DNA from: Ferrovibrio terrae
GTDB lineage: Bacteria; Pseudomonadota; Alphaproteobacteria; Ferrovibrionales; Ferrovibrionaceae
Reading direction: 5' to 3'
Assembly (NCBI RefSeq): GCF_007197755.1
Contig: NZ_CP041636.1
Span: forward strand, 2,330,001 to 2,394,000
Length of the DNA stretch: 64,000 nt
Shown here: one piece after another, positions 63,522-64,000 of the stretch
Layout: each line of letters opens with the position of its first letter
Numbering within the stretch: the stretch's first letter is position 1
The notes under the pieces: generated by a model
Database searches by the model: none
Seen by the model: only the letters and a program-made list of their open reading frames with translations
What the model was told of the DNA's origin: nothing
Made by a program: the position numbers and the translations under genes

Positions 63522-64000
63522 TCACTGCAGATGCAGGTCGACCTTGTAGCGTTCGTGGCCGTCTTCATCGGCGCGCTCGATGCCGATCACGCCGACGTCG
63601 TTACGCGTGGCCAGTGCCGGCAGCTGGGTGAGCAGATTGGCATGGGCGTGAACCGCGTTGGCTACCCCGTCGAAAGCGATGCCGATCGCCGTCATGTGGC
63701 AATCGAAGCAATAGCCGGCCTTCAGGTAGTCATGCGCCGAGGCCAGGTCGTGGAACAGGATGCCGGCAGTCTTCTCGATGGCGGACTGGCGAATCTGTGC
63801 CGTCGTCATGTCCTGCCCGTCGATCCGGAACGAACGCCGGTAGGCCTGGAAAAACGTCCAGGCCAGCAGCAGGGCGGCCTTGGTTTTGCCGCCGCCGGCC
63901 GGGCCGGAGATGAACAGGAAATGCGGCCGCGCGAGGCGGGCCTGAAGCTGCCGCACCTGGTCGAAACTGAAACCGAAATCGGGGAGGGACTGGAAATTGC
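63522..64000 (-). CDS. P-loop ATPase, C-terminal part (cut by window edge)
   Basis: The last 157 or so residues of a protein whose start lies beyond the right edge; a GTG at 63956 is in frame but the open frame continues to the edge. FISGPAGGGKTKAALLLAWTFF is a Walker A helix. Later text (LASAHDYLKAGYCFDCHMTAIGI) faintly recalls the Walker B/His-box area of GspE/PilT secretion ATPases, without their canonical acidic and HTN motifs. Family assignment is tentative. Confidence 0.55.
   Translation of the reverse strand, partial: NFQSLPDFGFSFDQVRQLQARLARPHFLFISGPAGGGKTKAALLLAWTFFQAYRRSFRIDGQDMTTAQIRQSAIEKTAGILFHDLASAHDYLKAGYCFDCHMTAIGIAFDGVANAVHAHANLLTQLPALATRNDVGVIGIERADEDGHERYKVDLHLQ

Overview
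This is a gene-dense, high-GC chromosomal segment of an alphaproteobacterium. The evidence is the order comF-grxC-nitrilase-DUF1178-ubiG-lysC-ptsP, then RodZ-like/ispG/hisS/prfA/prmC/DUF4167, pyrF-trpFBA-accD-folC, and rph-rdgB-hemW, plus a GGAAC-N16-CGTT (EcfG-type) promoter. A Rhodospirillales-like member is my best guess; genus is not resolvable. I see no rRNA or tRNA gene, CRISPR array, insertion sequence or phage gene. No gene-free stretch exceeds 300 bp; the longest are 16932-17206, 18861-19117, 61667-61914 and 33185-33416, and each is described below.

Region by region. 1-2.3 kb: the 5' part of an Ada-type repair regulator (cut by the window edge) and a fused AtuA-family protein. 2.4-16.9 kb: a core block of competence-type phosphoribosyltransferase, redox, ubiquinone, aspartate-family, PTS-Ntr, isoprenoid and translation genes, interrupted by three minus-strand genes (phosphatase, acetyltransferase, methyltransferase). 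17.2-25.2 kb: DUF4167, a secreted hydrolase, thioredoxin, and the minus-strand operon pyrF-trpF-trpB-trpA-accD-folC. 25.2-28 kb: an OpgC-like membrane acyltransferase translationally coupled to two secreted SGNH hydrolase paralogues. 28-33 kb: a polysaccharide deacetylase, small enzymes, an AraC/GyrI-like regulator, an amidase and an Atl1-like protein.

33.2-35.1 kb is the most interesting part. It holds a promoter, a nearly leaderless 24-codon leader peptide rich in Thr/Ile/Val codons, mutually exclusive hairpins ending in a terminator, then an editing-domain-less threonyl-tRNA synthetase coupled to a P-loop kinase. It reads as a ribosome-mediated attenuator sensing Thr-tRNA charging.

35.3-51.1 kb: a Kef/YbaL-type antiporter, an alginate-export-like porin, rph-rdgB-hemW, an aminotransferase, a DUF2855/aldo-keto reductase/DUF6064 operon, an RND efflux pair, a GIY-YIG protein, and a DUF2239-DUF488 operon whose promoter is covered by palindromic operator-like sites. 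51.2-64 kb: a TAXI-TRAP transporter with an internal terminator, oxidoreductases, tsaC, an acyl-CoA dehydrogenase, an MBL hydrolase, an SDR, then an EcfG-promoted cassette of small envelope proteins (glycine zipper, BON, DUF3185, DUF3309), a chorismate mutase and a truncated P-loop ATPase at the right edge.
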